Source: an uncultured Deferribacteraceae bacterium
GTDB taxonomy: Bacteria; Chrysiogenota; Deferribacteres; Deferribacterales; Mucispirillaceae
Length of the DNA stretch: 14,053 nt
Reading direction: 5' to 3'
Assembly (NCBI GenBank): GCA_947039055.1
Contig: CAMQYB010000028.1
Span: 1 to 14,053, forward strand
Shown one piece after another: positions 6,893 to 12,944 of this stretch (positions are counted from its first letter, which is position 1; every line of letters begins with the position of its first letter). The position numbers and the translations under genes were made by a program. Under the pieces are notes generated by a model, which did not search any database, had not been told where the DNA came from, and worked only from the letters and a program-made list of their open reading frames with translations.

Positions 6893-7194
6893 TCGTAATA
6901 TCTATACAAGTTCTACCTTAACTTGTGGTGTATATAATTGATAATTTAAGCTAATTCTAATGAGTGATTACTGTAATTTATAGCTTAATATAATTACAAC
7001 AATAGGCGTATAAAATATATAACTTGACTTAATTTTATATGACCACTATAACATTATAAAAATACCTTATATTATAAAAAAACTGATTTTTATCTGTTAA
7101 GATATTTTTATATTAATATTGCTACTTATGGAGAGGAACAGATAGCATTAATTTATTAAAATATATCTGCTGCACTTTGATTTAAAGGAAATTG
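6893..7194 (+). other. Spacer between the ATPase and the second fused transporter gene
   Basis: This 302-base stretch holds a small hairpin just after the ATPase stop (ACAAGTT 6906-6912 with AACTTGT 6920-6926), a good promoter (7024-7052) and an AT-rich leader of about 135 bases. The hairpin has no T-run, so termination there is doubtful. Near the start codon CAGATA and TATCTG could form a weak hairpin in the leader. No ORF of note. Confidence 0.6.
7024..7052 (+). promoter_or_regulatory. Probable sigma70-type promoter of the second fused transporter gene
   Basis: TTGACT (7024-7029), 17-base spacer, TATAAC (7047-7052); each hexamer is one base off consensus. It would start transcription near 7059 and give a leader of about 135 bases, much longer than that of copy 1, so the two transporters can be expressed independently. 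Confidence 0.65.
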
Positions 7195-8748
7195 ATGTTA
7201 GGAAAAAAAACCTTTGATGTTTTAATAGATGAACGTGATTTTTTTATACCACTCGTATTGGAGCATATCTACATATCTTCTATCGCAGTGATAATATCTA
7301 CTATACTAGGTCTCGGACTTGGTATATTTATTAGCCAATACAAATATTTCAAATTTCCAGTCCTAAGCTTAACCGGTCTTATATACACTATACCTACAAT
7401 CGCTATGCTCGGATTTCTTACACCTCTTACAGGTGTTGGTAATATGACTGCGATTATCGTGCTTGTCATCTACGCTCTTCTGCCTATGGTTCGAAACACT
7501 TATATAGGAATAACTGATATAAGTAGCGATATCATCGAAGCAGCTGATGCTATGGGTAGTACAAAATTTCAACTTCTTACAAGAATAAAATTACCTCTTG
7601 CACTTCCTGTTATCTTAACAGGCTTTCGCAACATGGTTGTGATGACTATATCTTTAGCTGGTATTGCATCGTTTATAGGCGCAGGAGGGCTTGGTACTGC
7701 TATATACAGAGGAATATCTTCTAATAACATCCAAGTCGTGCTAGTCGGAAGTATACTTATCGCATTGCTTGCGTTCATATCAGATCAAATATTAATCAAT
7801 TTTCTTAAATTAGTTAAACTTAAAAAATATCTAAACTTAAAAATAAAATCAGCTGTGATTATTGTATTTATCATATTCGTATTTATATTCAATCTAACTG
7901 GAAAACAGTATGATATATCTGTCGCATCTAAACTCGGTACCGAACAGTTTATTTTATCTGAAATTTTAAAAATATTAATAGAAGAAAATTCTGATCTAAA
8001 AGTTAAATTATATAAAGGTGTCGGTGGATCAACTGCTGGTATTCATGAAGGTATGATTAAAGGCGATTTTGATCTATACGCTGAATATACTGGCACTGCT
8101 TGGTTATATTTATTACAACAAGAGTATGAACCAGATCACGATAAGCTTCAAGCACAGCTTGAGAAAATATACAGCGAAGAGTATGGTATCGAATGGATAT
8201 CGTACTACGGATTTAATAATAGCTACGCATTAACTGTGAGAACTGAAACTGCGGAGAAATATAATCTACAAAAATCATCAGACGTTACAGCTATAGCTGA
8301 TGAATTAGTTTTCGGAGCTAACTACGATTACTATGAAAGAGATGACGGATTTTACGCTATGGCTGATGCGTATGATTTAAAATTTAAAAAGACGATTGAT
8401 ATGGAGATCGGTTTACGTTATATAGCTTTAGAATCTAAAGAGATAGATATACTGCCTATATTTACAACAGACGGCGAAGTGCTAGATTTAGATGTTAAAA
8501 TATTAGATGATGATAAAAACTTCTTCAAAAAATATATGGCTGGAAATGTAATCCGTAAAGAGATCTTAGTTAAACATCCTGAACTTAGAGAGATTTTAGG
8601 CAGACTCAATAACACGATGGATAATAGAGAGATATCTAAACTGAACTACGAAGTTAATATCAAAAAGAGAATAGATAGCGATGTCGCAAGAGAGTGGCTT
8701 ATCAAAAAAGGACTCATCAAAGACAATGAAAACAATCGTAATAGATAG
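7195..8748 (+). CDS. Fused ABC importer permease/substrate-binding protein, EgtU/OpuB-like (copy 2)
   Basis: A 517-residue paralogue of the gene at 4650 with the same layout: permease domain (1-210) with EAA loop EAADAMGSTKFQLLTRIKLP, a tethering helix near 222-238, and a periplasmic binding domain (about 243-517). The permease halves are nearly identical over the EAA loop and the following helix (FRNMVVMTI, SFIGAGGLG), so both can probably use the same ATPase. The binding domains differ more: ASKLGTEQFIL replaces ASKPATEQFIL, GVGGSTAGIHEG replaces GIGAIGSIHKG, and DLYAEYTGTAW replaces DIYPEYTGTAW. The cysteine-bearing insertion of copy 1 is absent. This points to a different or differently tuned ligand. 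ATG 7195 is preferred over in-frame TTG 7192 because AGGA (7186-7189) is five bases from the ATG. No ATPase follows; the tandem array begins 11 bases after the stop. Confidence 0.88.
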   Translation: MLGKKTFDVLIDERDFFIPLVLEHIYISSIAVIISTILGLGLGIFISQYKYFKFPVLSLTGLIYTIPTIAMLGFLTPLTGVGNMTAIIVLVIYALLPMVRNTYIGITDISSDIIEAADAMGSTKFQLLTRIKLPLALPVILTGFRNMVVMTISLAGIASFIGAGGLGTAIYRGISSNNIQVVLVGSILIALLAFISDQILINFLKLVKLKKYLNLKIKSAVIIVFIIFVFIFNLTGKQYDISVASKLGTEQFILSEILKILIEENSDLKVKLYKGVGGSTAGIHEGMIKGDFDLYAEYTGTAWLYLLQQEYEPDHDKLQAQLEKIYSEEYGIEWISYYGFNNSYALTVRTETAEKYNLQKSSDVTAIADELVFGANYDYYERDDGFYAMADAYDLKFKKTIDMEIGLRYIALESKEIDILPIFTTDGEVLDLDVKILDDDKNFFKKYMAGNVIRKEILVKHPELREILGRLNNTMDNREISKLNYEVNIKKRIDSDVAREWLIKKGLIKDNENNRNR

Positions 8749-8759
8749 TGAGTTCGTGG

Positions 8760-9153
8760 CAAAGTAAGAGTTATGGCAAGCAAGTTACGGAAAATTATGT
8801 AAGTGTGTTATGACAAGTATATATGTTACTAACAAGTAAGTTATGGCAAGTAAGTTAATACAAGTGTGTTACGGCAAGTATGTTACTTGCAAGAGTGTTA
8901 ATACAAGCATGTTACGTAAGTAAGTTAATAACAAGCAAGTTATGCAAATGTGTTAATACAAGTAAGTTATGGCAAGTAAGTTATGCAAGTGTGTTAATAC
9001 AAGCATGTTACGGTAAGTAAGTTAATACAAGCAAGTTATAGCAAGTAAGTTACTAACAAGTAAGTTACGGTAAGTAAGTTAATACAAGTGTGTTACGGCA
9101 AGTATGTTACGGCAAGTAAGTTACGGCAAGTAAGTTATGACAAGTGTGTTGCA
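8760..9153 (+). repeat. Degenerate 14-bp tandem array, about 27 units
   Basis: Starting 11 bases after the transporter stop, about 27 head-to-tail units follow the consensus CAAGTAAGTTACGG. Most units are 14 bases; the rest vary from 13 to 23, the longest near the left end. CAAG and GTTA are nearly fixed. The three bases between them vary among TAA, CAA, TGT, CAT and TAT, and the last three among CGG, TGG, ATA and TGA. The order of variants itself recurs: units at 8833-8944, 8959-9041 and 9057-9112 repeat the same series with small losses. The unit is not a multiple of three and no ribosome site or conserved reading frame crosses it, so it is non-coding. There are no unique spacers, so it is not CRISPR. 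Confidence 0.92.
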
Positions 9154-9259
9154 AAAAGTCAGAACAAACATTCATCACACTATAATTTACAGTACCGCTC
9201 TCCACCCACCCCACCACCTCTAGTTTTTAAATCAAATAAAACCAATTTTCGGAGATTAA
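9154..9259 (+). promoter_or_regulatory. Leader of the four-helix membrane gene: possible -10 box and C-rich tract
   Basis: A TATAAT at 9181-9186 could be a -10 box for the gene at 9260, but the hexamer 17 bases upstream (GTCAGA) is a poor -35. A C-rich run follows (CCACCCACCCCACCACC, 9202-9218), giving GGTGGTGGGGTGGGTGG on the minus strand. GGAG at 9251-9254 is the ribosome site. Confidence 0.4.
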
Positions 9260-10237
9260 ATGATTACTGTATCAACACTAAAATCAGTTATTAGAAGTAG
9301 AATTTTCATCATAATATTTTCTATACTGTTAGCCATATTTTCAATGCTCTGTTTAACTCCGCTTTTTATAAATATATATGATAGTAATTCAAGCTTAGTG
9401 AACGAACATTTAAACACTCAACTTGTGCGTTCAGGCGTGCTTTTTGGTATCGCAAGATTTATCAACGGAACTATATCACTTGCTCAATCTTTAGAATTTT
9501 CAGTAGCCGTTGCATCAATTAATCCGTTAGAAATTTTAGCACCTGTGAACGATTTTATGGAACGTATATCAAATGCATCAATGATCGCCGTATCATCAGT
9601 TTTACTACAGAAATTCCTGCTAAAAATATTTATATGGATAGCGTTTTTTATACTCATTCCAGTAAGCTCTCTACTGCTACTTTTTTCAGCGATATTTAAA
9701 GATAATCTATCTAAACTTTTACGTTCATTAAGCATACGTTTTTTCGCATTTTCACTTATCGTTGCATTCACAATCCCTATATCTGTATACCTATCAATAG
9801 GTATTGAAAAAGGAATTCTATCATCAACAATAGATGAAAGCATGAACGCATTAAATGAAGATAATAAAAGTATGATAGATATTAACAATAACTTATTATC
9901 TATTACTAACAATGATTTAGGTAATGTTAGTGAAAGCAACACAGATAAAAACTTAACAAATAATATCGGTTTGTTAGATAAAACTAAGAATTTATTTTCA
10001 TCTAGTTACGATAATGTTGGAGAGTTTTTCTCATCAATAAATCTGTATGCGAAGGTTAAAGATACGTTAACTGCCTTGCAACTTAAAGTTGAAAACACGT
10101 CTAACTATTTCATCAAAATGTTACTCATAATATTCATCACAACTCTGTTAATTCCTGTCGGTACATTCTTTATTCTGAAATCTGCATTTACAACAATTTT
10201 TAAGAGTGTATCAGATTTTAAAAAAGATAATATTTAG
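9260..10237 (+). CDS. Four-helix integral membrane protein of unknown function
   Basis: A 325-residue protein with four likely transmembrane helices at about 15-38, 122-146, 159-182 and 283-308. Residues 40-120 are probably exported and hold the best-conserved-looking part: FGIARFINGTISLAQSLEF, then INPLEILAPVNDFMERIS and a LLQKFLLKIF helix. From memory, similar blocks (ARxxNxxISxxQxTE and ILDPVNDLxERFS) occur in a family of uncharacterised membrane proteins in Proteobacteria; I could not check this. Residues 195-245 are a polar, Asn/Ser/Asp-rich loop (NNNLLSITNNDLGN). No catalytic motif or transporter signature is visible. ATG 9260 has GGAG five bases upstream. The gene stands alone between the 14-bp array and the convergent yajQ. 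Confidence 0.8.
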   Translation: MITVSTLKSVIRSRIFIIIFSILLAIFSMLCLTPLFINIYDSNSSLVNEHLNTQLVRSGVLFGIARFINGTISLAQSLEFSVAVASINPLEILAPVNDFMERISNASMIAVSSVLLQKFLLKIFIWIAFFILIPVSSLLLLFSAIFKDNLSKLLRSLSIRFFAFSLIVAFTIPISVYLSIGIEKGILSSTIDESMNALNEDNKSMIDINNNLLSITNNDLGNVSESNTDKNLTNNIGLLDKTKNLFSSSYDNVGEFFSSINLYAKVKDTLTALQLKVENTSNYFIKMLLIIFITTLLIPVGTFFILKSAFTTIFKSVSDFKKDNI

Positions 10238-10245
10238 AGATAAAT

Positions 10246-10280
10246 AAAAAAAAGGTATGCTATAAAACTATAACATACCT
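10246..10280 (-). terminator. Terminator of yajQ, possibly two-way
   Basis: AGGTATG (10253-10259) and CATACCT (10274-10280) form a perfect 7-bp stem, extended inside by partial TATA pairing. On the minus strand it is followed by a run of eight T, making a good intrinsic terminator 43 bases beyond the yajQ stop. In the plus direction the hairpin also lies just after the membrane gene but lacks a T-run, so it may serve that gene less well. Confidence 0.8.
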
Positions 10281-10322
10281 ACTCATTTATCTATTGATTT
10301 AAGTTCTCAATTTTACACAATT

Positions 10323-10814
10323 TTACGCACGCATATTTGTATATTGCAACGGCGTATCAACCTCTAACTTTTTCATTAACTCCATAGCTGATTGAAGATC
10401 ATCTATCTTTTTACCATCAACACGAACTTTGCTATCCATGATAGATGCAGTAACTTTTAACTTACTCTCTTTTATAGCTGAGATAAGTTTTTTAGCGATA
10501 TCTTTCTCTATCCCCTCTTTCACTTTCACAGTTCTTGACAGCATTGCACCACCTGCTTTTTCAATATCTTTAAACTCTAAAAATCTTGAATCCACACCTC
10601 TTTTTGTAACAACAGATATAAGCATTTCACGCAACATAGTCATCTTCATTTCATCCGATGTCTTAAATGTTATTACCTTATCTTTTTTATTTAAATCAAC
10701 CTCAGTGTTTGATCCTTTAAAATCAAACCTAGTATTTAACTCTTTTTTAAGATTGTTAACTGCATTATCAAGCTCTTGTAAATCAATCTCTGAAACTGTA
10801 TCAAAAGATGGCAT
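10323..10814 (-). CDS. yajQ: YajQ-family nucleotide-binding protein
   Basis: A 163-residue cytoplasmic protein, the normal YajQ length. Family features: the MPSFDTVSEIDLQELDNAVNN start, RFDFKGSN near residues 29-36, SDEMKM at about 53-58, and RGVDSRFLEF, then a second repeat with KEGIEKDIAKKL, IKESKLKVTASI and the C-terminal VDTPLQYTNMR. YajQ folds as two ferredoxin-like domains and binds nucleotides; in Xanthomonas a member binds cyclic di-GMP and works with a transcription factor to control virulence genes, and in E. coli it binds tRNA or GTP-like ligands. The role here is unknown. GGAG at 10823-10826 gives the start. A TATAAT lies about 30 bases upstream on the minus strand, without a clear -35. 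Its terminator is at 10246-10280, and the 21-bp array lies about 90 bases upstream of its start. Confidence 0.93.
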   Translation of the reverse strand: MPSFDTVSEIDLQELDNAVNNLKKELNTRFDFKGSNTEVDLNKKDKVITFKTSDEMKMTMLREMLISVVTKRGVDSRFLEFKDIEKAGGAMLSRTVKVKEGIEKDIAKKLISAIKESKLKVTASIMDSKVRVDGKKIDDLQSAMELMKKLEVDTPLQYTNMRA

Positions 10815-11134
10815 ATATATTACTCCTTTTTACTTAAAATCTATTATATTATAACCGCTCACTTACCTAATCGTTTAGATAAATGAGCTAACTTAAAACT
10901 TAAAATACTCGTTGCACAAATGCGAATAATAGCACGCTCGTTGCATAAATGCGTGGACTCGTTGTATAAATGCGTAAGTGCTCATTGCACAAATGCGTAA
11001 GTGCTCATTGCACAAATGCGTGGGCTCATTGCATAAATGCGTGGGCTCATTGCATAAATGCGTGAGTGCGTGGGCTCGTTTATCATCAACTCAAAACCAT
11101 CACAAGACTACCACCACCACAAAACCCTTAAAAT
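10815..11134 (-). other. Gene-free stretch between mnmA and yajQ
   Basis: This 320-base stretch holds the 21-bp tandem array (10908-11080), a C-rich tract (CCACCACCAC then AAAACCC, 11111-11127) and, near 10845, a TATAAT-like -10 for yajQ on the minus strand. No terminator with a T-run is visible after mnmA, so yajQ could receive read-through from mnmA across the array. Confidence 0.6.
10908..11080. repeat. Tandem array of about 21-bp units, seven and a partial
   Basis: Units begin CTC(G/A)TTGCA(T/C)AAATGCG and end TGGG, TGGA, TAAGTG or longer tails. Unit starts are at 10908, 10937, 10958, 10981, 11004, 11025 and 11046, with a partial copy at 11075. Lengths are 21, 23 or 29 bases. The 17-base core is well kept and includes GCATAAATGC, a near-palindrome. 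It is non-coding: the only open frame across it has no ribosome site and is a by-product of the 21-base period. Its sequence differs from the 14-bp array. Confidence 0.9.
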
Positions 11135-12187
11135 TTACTCTATCACTCCGCCACCGATCAGCATATCGTCAATATATATCGCAACTGTTTGTCCTGATGC
11201 TGGTGCGAACTGTTTATTTTCAAATAAAATCTGTGCTTTATTATCAGGAAGTTTTTCAACCGTACAAGGCTCTTCTGTCATACGATATCTAACCTTTGCT
11301 AAACCATTAAATATAGTTTTACTCGCAGGATGAAAATTACACTCTATTAAGCGAACCGTCTCTTCACCGATATCTTCTTTAGTCGTTAAATATACATCGC
11401 CTGTCTTAGAATCTATCGACTTCACATATATAGGCTCGCTATGGCTTATATCTAAACCTTTACGCTGTCCTACTGTATAATTATGTATACCTTTATTTTG
11501 TCCGACAATTTCACCGTTCAATATAAAGTTACCTGTGATAACTTTCTTCAGATAATTAGCTAAAAAATCTCTATAATTACTGCCCTCTATAAAGCAGATA
11601 TCTTGACTATCTTTCTTCTCTGCAACTGATAATCCGATCTCTTTTGCGAACACTCTAATATCTTTCTTCTTAAAACTGCCTAGCGGAAAACGAAGATATT
11701 TCAGATACTCCTCTTCGATTAACGCTAGATAATACGATTGATCTTTATCTTTATCTAACCCTTTACTTATTATAGGGTAGCCATCTAATTCTTTCATAAC
11801 AGCGTAATGTCCAGTTATGATTTTAGTTGCATTATTCTTTACCATTTCATTATGTAGGAAAACTGTTTTTGCAAGTTTATTGCATCTACTACATGGATTA
11901 GGTGTTCTGCCATATTTATATTCTCTTATAAAATAAGATATAATGTACTCATTAAACTCCTTTGAGTAATCAGCTAGATACCACTTAATTCCTAACTCTT
12001 CTGCCACACGTTTTGCATCGTCGTAATTTGCGTCCTCATTATCGAACATTTTTAATGTTACACCGATAACTTCTTTAGCACTATGTTTAGCTAGATATGC
12101 TGTAAAAGATGAGTCAACTCCTCCTGACATTGCTACGATCACTTTCTCTTCACTTGATATATTCAAGTCAAAACTGCTTATATTCAT
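11135..12187 (-). CDS. mnmA: tRNA-uridine 2-sulfurtransferase MnmA
   Basis: A 350-residue enzyme that thiolates C2 of the wobble uridine (U34) in tRNAs for Lys, Glu and Gln, using ATP and a relayed persulfide sulfur. The N-terminal PP-loop ATPase domain has SGGVDSS (21-27). The catalytic cysteines are C102 in TPNPCSRCN and C198 in SQDICFI, numbering almost as in E. coli MnmA (C102, C199). C99, where E. coli has Asp, adds a third cysteine to the loop, as in some other phyla. GHYAVM and DQSYYLA follow, then YTVGQRKGL near the central domain and a C-terminal beta-barrel ending QFAPASGQTVAIYI and GGGVIE. The ribosome site is weak (AGAG just before ATG at 12185-12187), but KVIVAMSGG is at the usual distance from the start. 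It is transcribed away from rnpB; the 79 bases between them must hold both promoters. Confidence 0.94.
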   Translation of the reverse strand: MNISSFDLNISSEEKVIVAMSGGVDSSFTAYLAKHSAKEVIGVTLKMFDNEDANYDDAKRVAEELGIKWYLADYSKEFNEYIISYFIREYKYGRTPNPCSRCNKLAKTVFLHNEMVKNNATKIITGHYAVMKELDGYPIISKGLDKDKDQSYYLALIEEEYLKYLRFPLGSFKKKDIRVFAKEIGLSVAEKKDSQDICFIEGSNYRDFLANYLKKVITGNFILNGEIVGQNKGIHNYTVGQRKGLDISHSEPIYVKSIDSKTGDVYLTTKEDIGEETVRLIECNFHPASKTIFNGLAKVRYRMTEEPCTVEKLPDNKAQILFENKQFAPASGQTVAIYIDDMLIGGGVIE

Positions 12188-12231
12188 TTCTCTATGTTAA
12201 GGAATATCTATATTTTTTGCAATGATAATTA

Positions 12232-12260
12232 TTGAATTATAGTAAAATAACATATATAGT
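12232..12260 (+). promoter_or_regulatory. Promoter of rnpB
   Basis: TTGAAT (12232-12237), 17-base spacer, TATAGT (12255-12260). The first base of the RNase P RNA stem P1 (12267) falls seven bases after the -10, exactly where transcription should start, which supports both calls. Confidence 0.75.
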
Positions 12261-12266
12261 ACTACT

Positions 12267-12630
12267 CTGGGTGATGCAGGTGATCGCTTGTATCTTTATT
12301 GCATACAAGAGGAAAGTCCGAACACTTATGAGCAGGATGACCGATAACATCGGTTCGTGGTAACACGGGGATAGCGTTACAGAAAATAACCGCCTTATAT
12401 AAATTTATTTATACATGGTAAGGGTGAAAATTTAGGGTAAGAACCTATAACGATAGTTGGTAACAATTACCGAGAATAAGCCCCATCTGGTGCAAGACAA
12501 ACAGTGAAGAGATTGCTCATATCGTTACTATTCACAGGTAGTTGCTAGAGGTAAATAGTAATATTTATCGTAGATAGATGATCGCCACTTGTTAATTCAA
12601 GTACAAAATTCGGCTTATAGCATCACCCAG
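12267..12630 (+). ncRNA. rnpB: RNase P RNA (bacterial type A)
   Basis: The catalytic RNA of RNase P, which removes 5' leaders from pre-tRNA. The ends pair perfectly over 11 bases, CTGGGTGATGC (12267-12277) with GCATCACCCAG (12620-12630), forming P1. Conserved blocks appear in the expected order: GAGGAAAGTCCGAAC near the 5' side of P4, ACAGAAAATAACCGCC, TAAGGGTGAAAATTTAGGGTAAG, then GATAGATGATCGCC and ACAAAATTCGGCTTATAG at the 3' side. The length of about 364 bases is normal for an ancestral (A) type RNA. Some usually fixed bases are changed toward A/T (for example ACAAAATTCGG where many species have ACAGAACCCGG), in keeping with the AT-rich genome. Exact ends are inferred from P1 pairing and promoter position. 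Confidence 0.96.
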
Positions 12631-12670
12631 ATTTATAAAAAATATCTATTCATGTCAAATTCATTAACTT

Positions 12671-12705
12671 GGTACAAAATTCGACTGTGTACCACAAAGT
12701 TTTTT
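12671..12705 (+). terminator. Probable rnpB terminator
   Basis: GGTACA (12671-12676) pairs with TGTACC (12688-12693), possibly extended by CTT with AAG, and six T follow at 12700-12705. It lies 40 bases after the RNase P RNA end. The stem is short, so efficiency is uncertain. Confidence 0.55.
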
Positions 12706-12885
12706 AAAATATATCGACTAAATTAAACCAATAACCACGTATAAGATTTAGACACTTGTCATAAATTTCACATAAACATTTCAACCATAACTGGTTTTAG
12801 CTTAATTGCTATCCTTTAAAACTATAACAAATTTTCAAATAACAAGTCTATAATCGGAATAATATTGAGTATTCAAATAAAGTGG

Positions 12886-12913
12886 TTGACATCTTGTCTA
12901 AAAGATATATAAT
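12886..12913 (+). promoter_or_regulatory. Near-consensus promoter of carB
   Basis: Perfect TTGACA (12886-12891), 16-base spacer, perfect TATAAT (12908-12913). Transcription would start near 12920, leaving a leader of about 25 bases with GGAGG at 12935-12939. Such a short leader leaves no room for an attenuator. Confidence 0.85.
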
Positions 12914-12944
12914 TAGCCGTTTTAATTATTATACGGAGGGCAAC

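Larger units (their letters stand above)
12631..12944 (+). other. Gene-free stretch between rnpB and carB
   Basis: This 314-base stretch holds a likely rnpB terminator (12671-12705) and the carB promoter (12886-12913). The middle, 12706-12885, is AT-rich; I see no ORF with a ribosome site, no tRNA, and no pyrimidine-responsive attenuator next to carB. Confidence 0.65.

Noticed and set aside
6906..6926. Intrinsic terminator after the ATPase gene
   Set aside because: The 7-bp stem is real but AT-rich and is followed by GGTGTATATAATT, not a T-run. I list it only as a hairpin in the spacer.
8760..9153. CRISPR array
   Set aside because: Units are 14 bases, directly abutting and degenerate, with no unique spacers and no cas genes nearby. 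The same holds for the array at 10908-11080.
9088..9294. A plus-strand open frame across the right end of the 14-bp array
   Set aside because: A 14-base unit shifts frame at every copy, so no repeated peptide is encoded. It has no ribosome site and overlaps the start of the real membrane gene in another frame.
10978..11292. A plus-strand open frame of about 100 codons starting inside the 21-bp array (repeated SLHKCVG)
   Set aside because: The frame stays open because 21 bases is seven codons. It has no ribosome site and runs antisense into the well-supported mnmA 3' end.
12706..12885. A pyrimidine-responsive attenuator or riboswitch before carB
   Set aside because: The carB promoter at 12886-12913 leaves only about 25 bases of leader, and no T-tailed hairpin lies between promoter and start.
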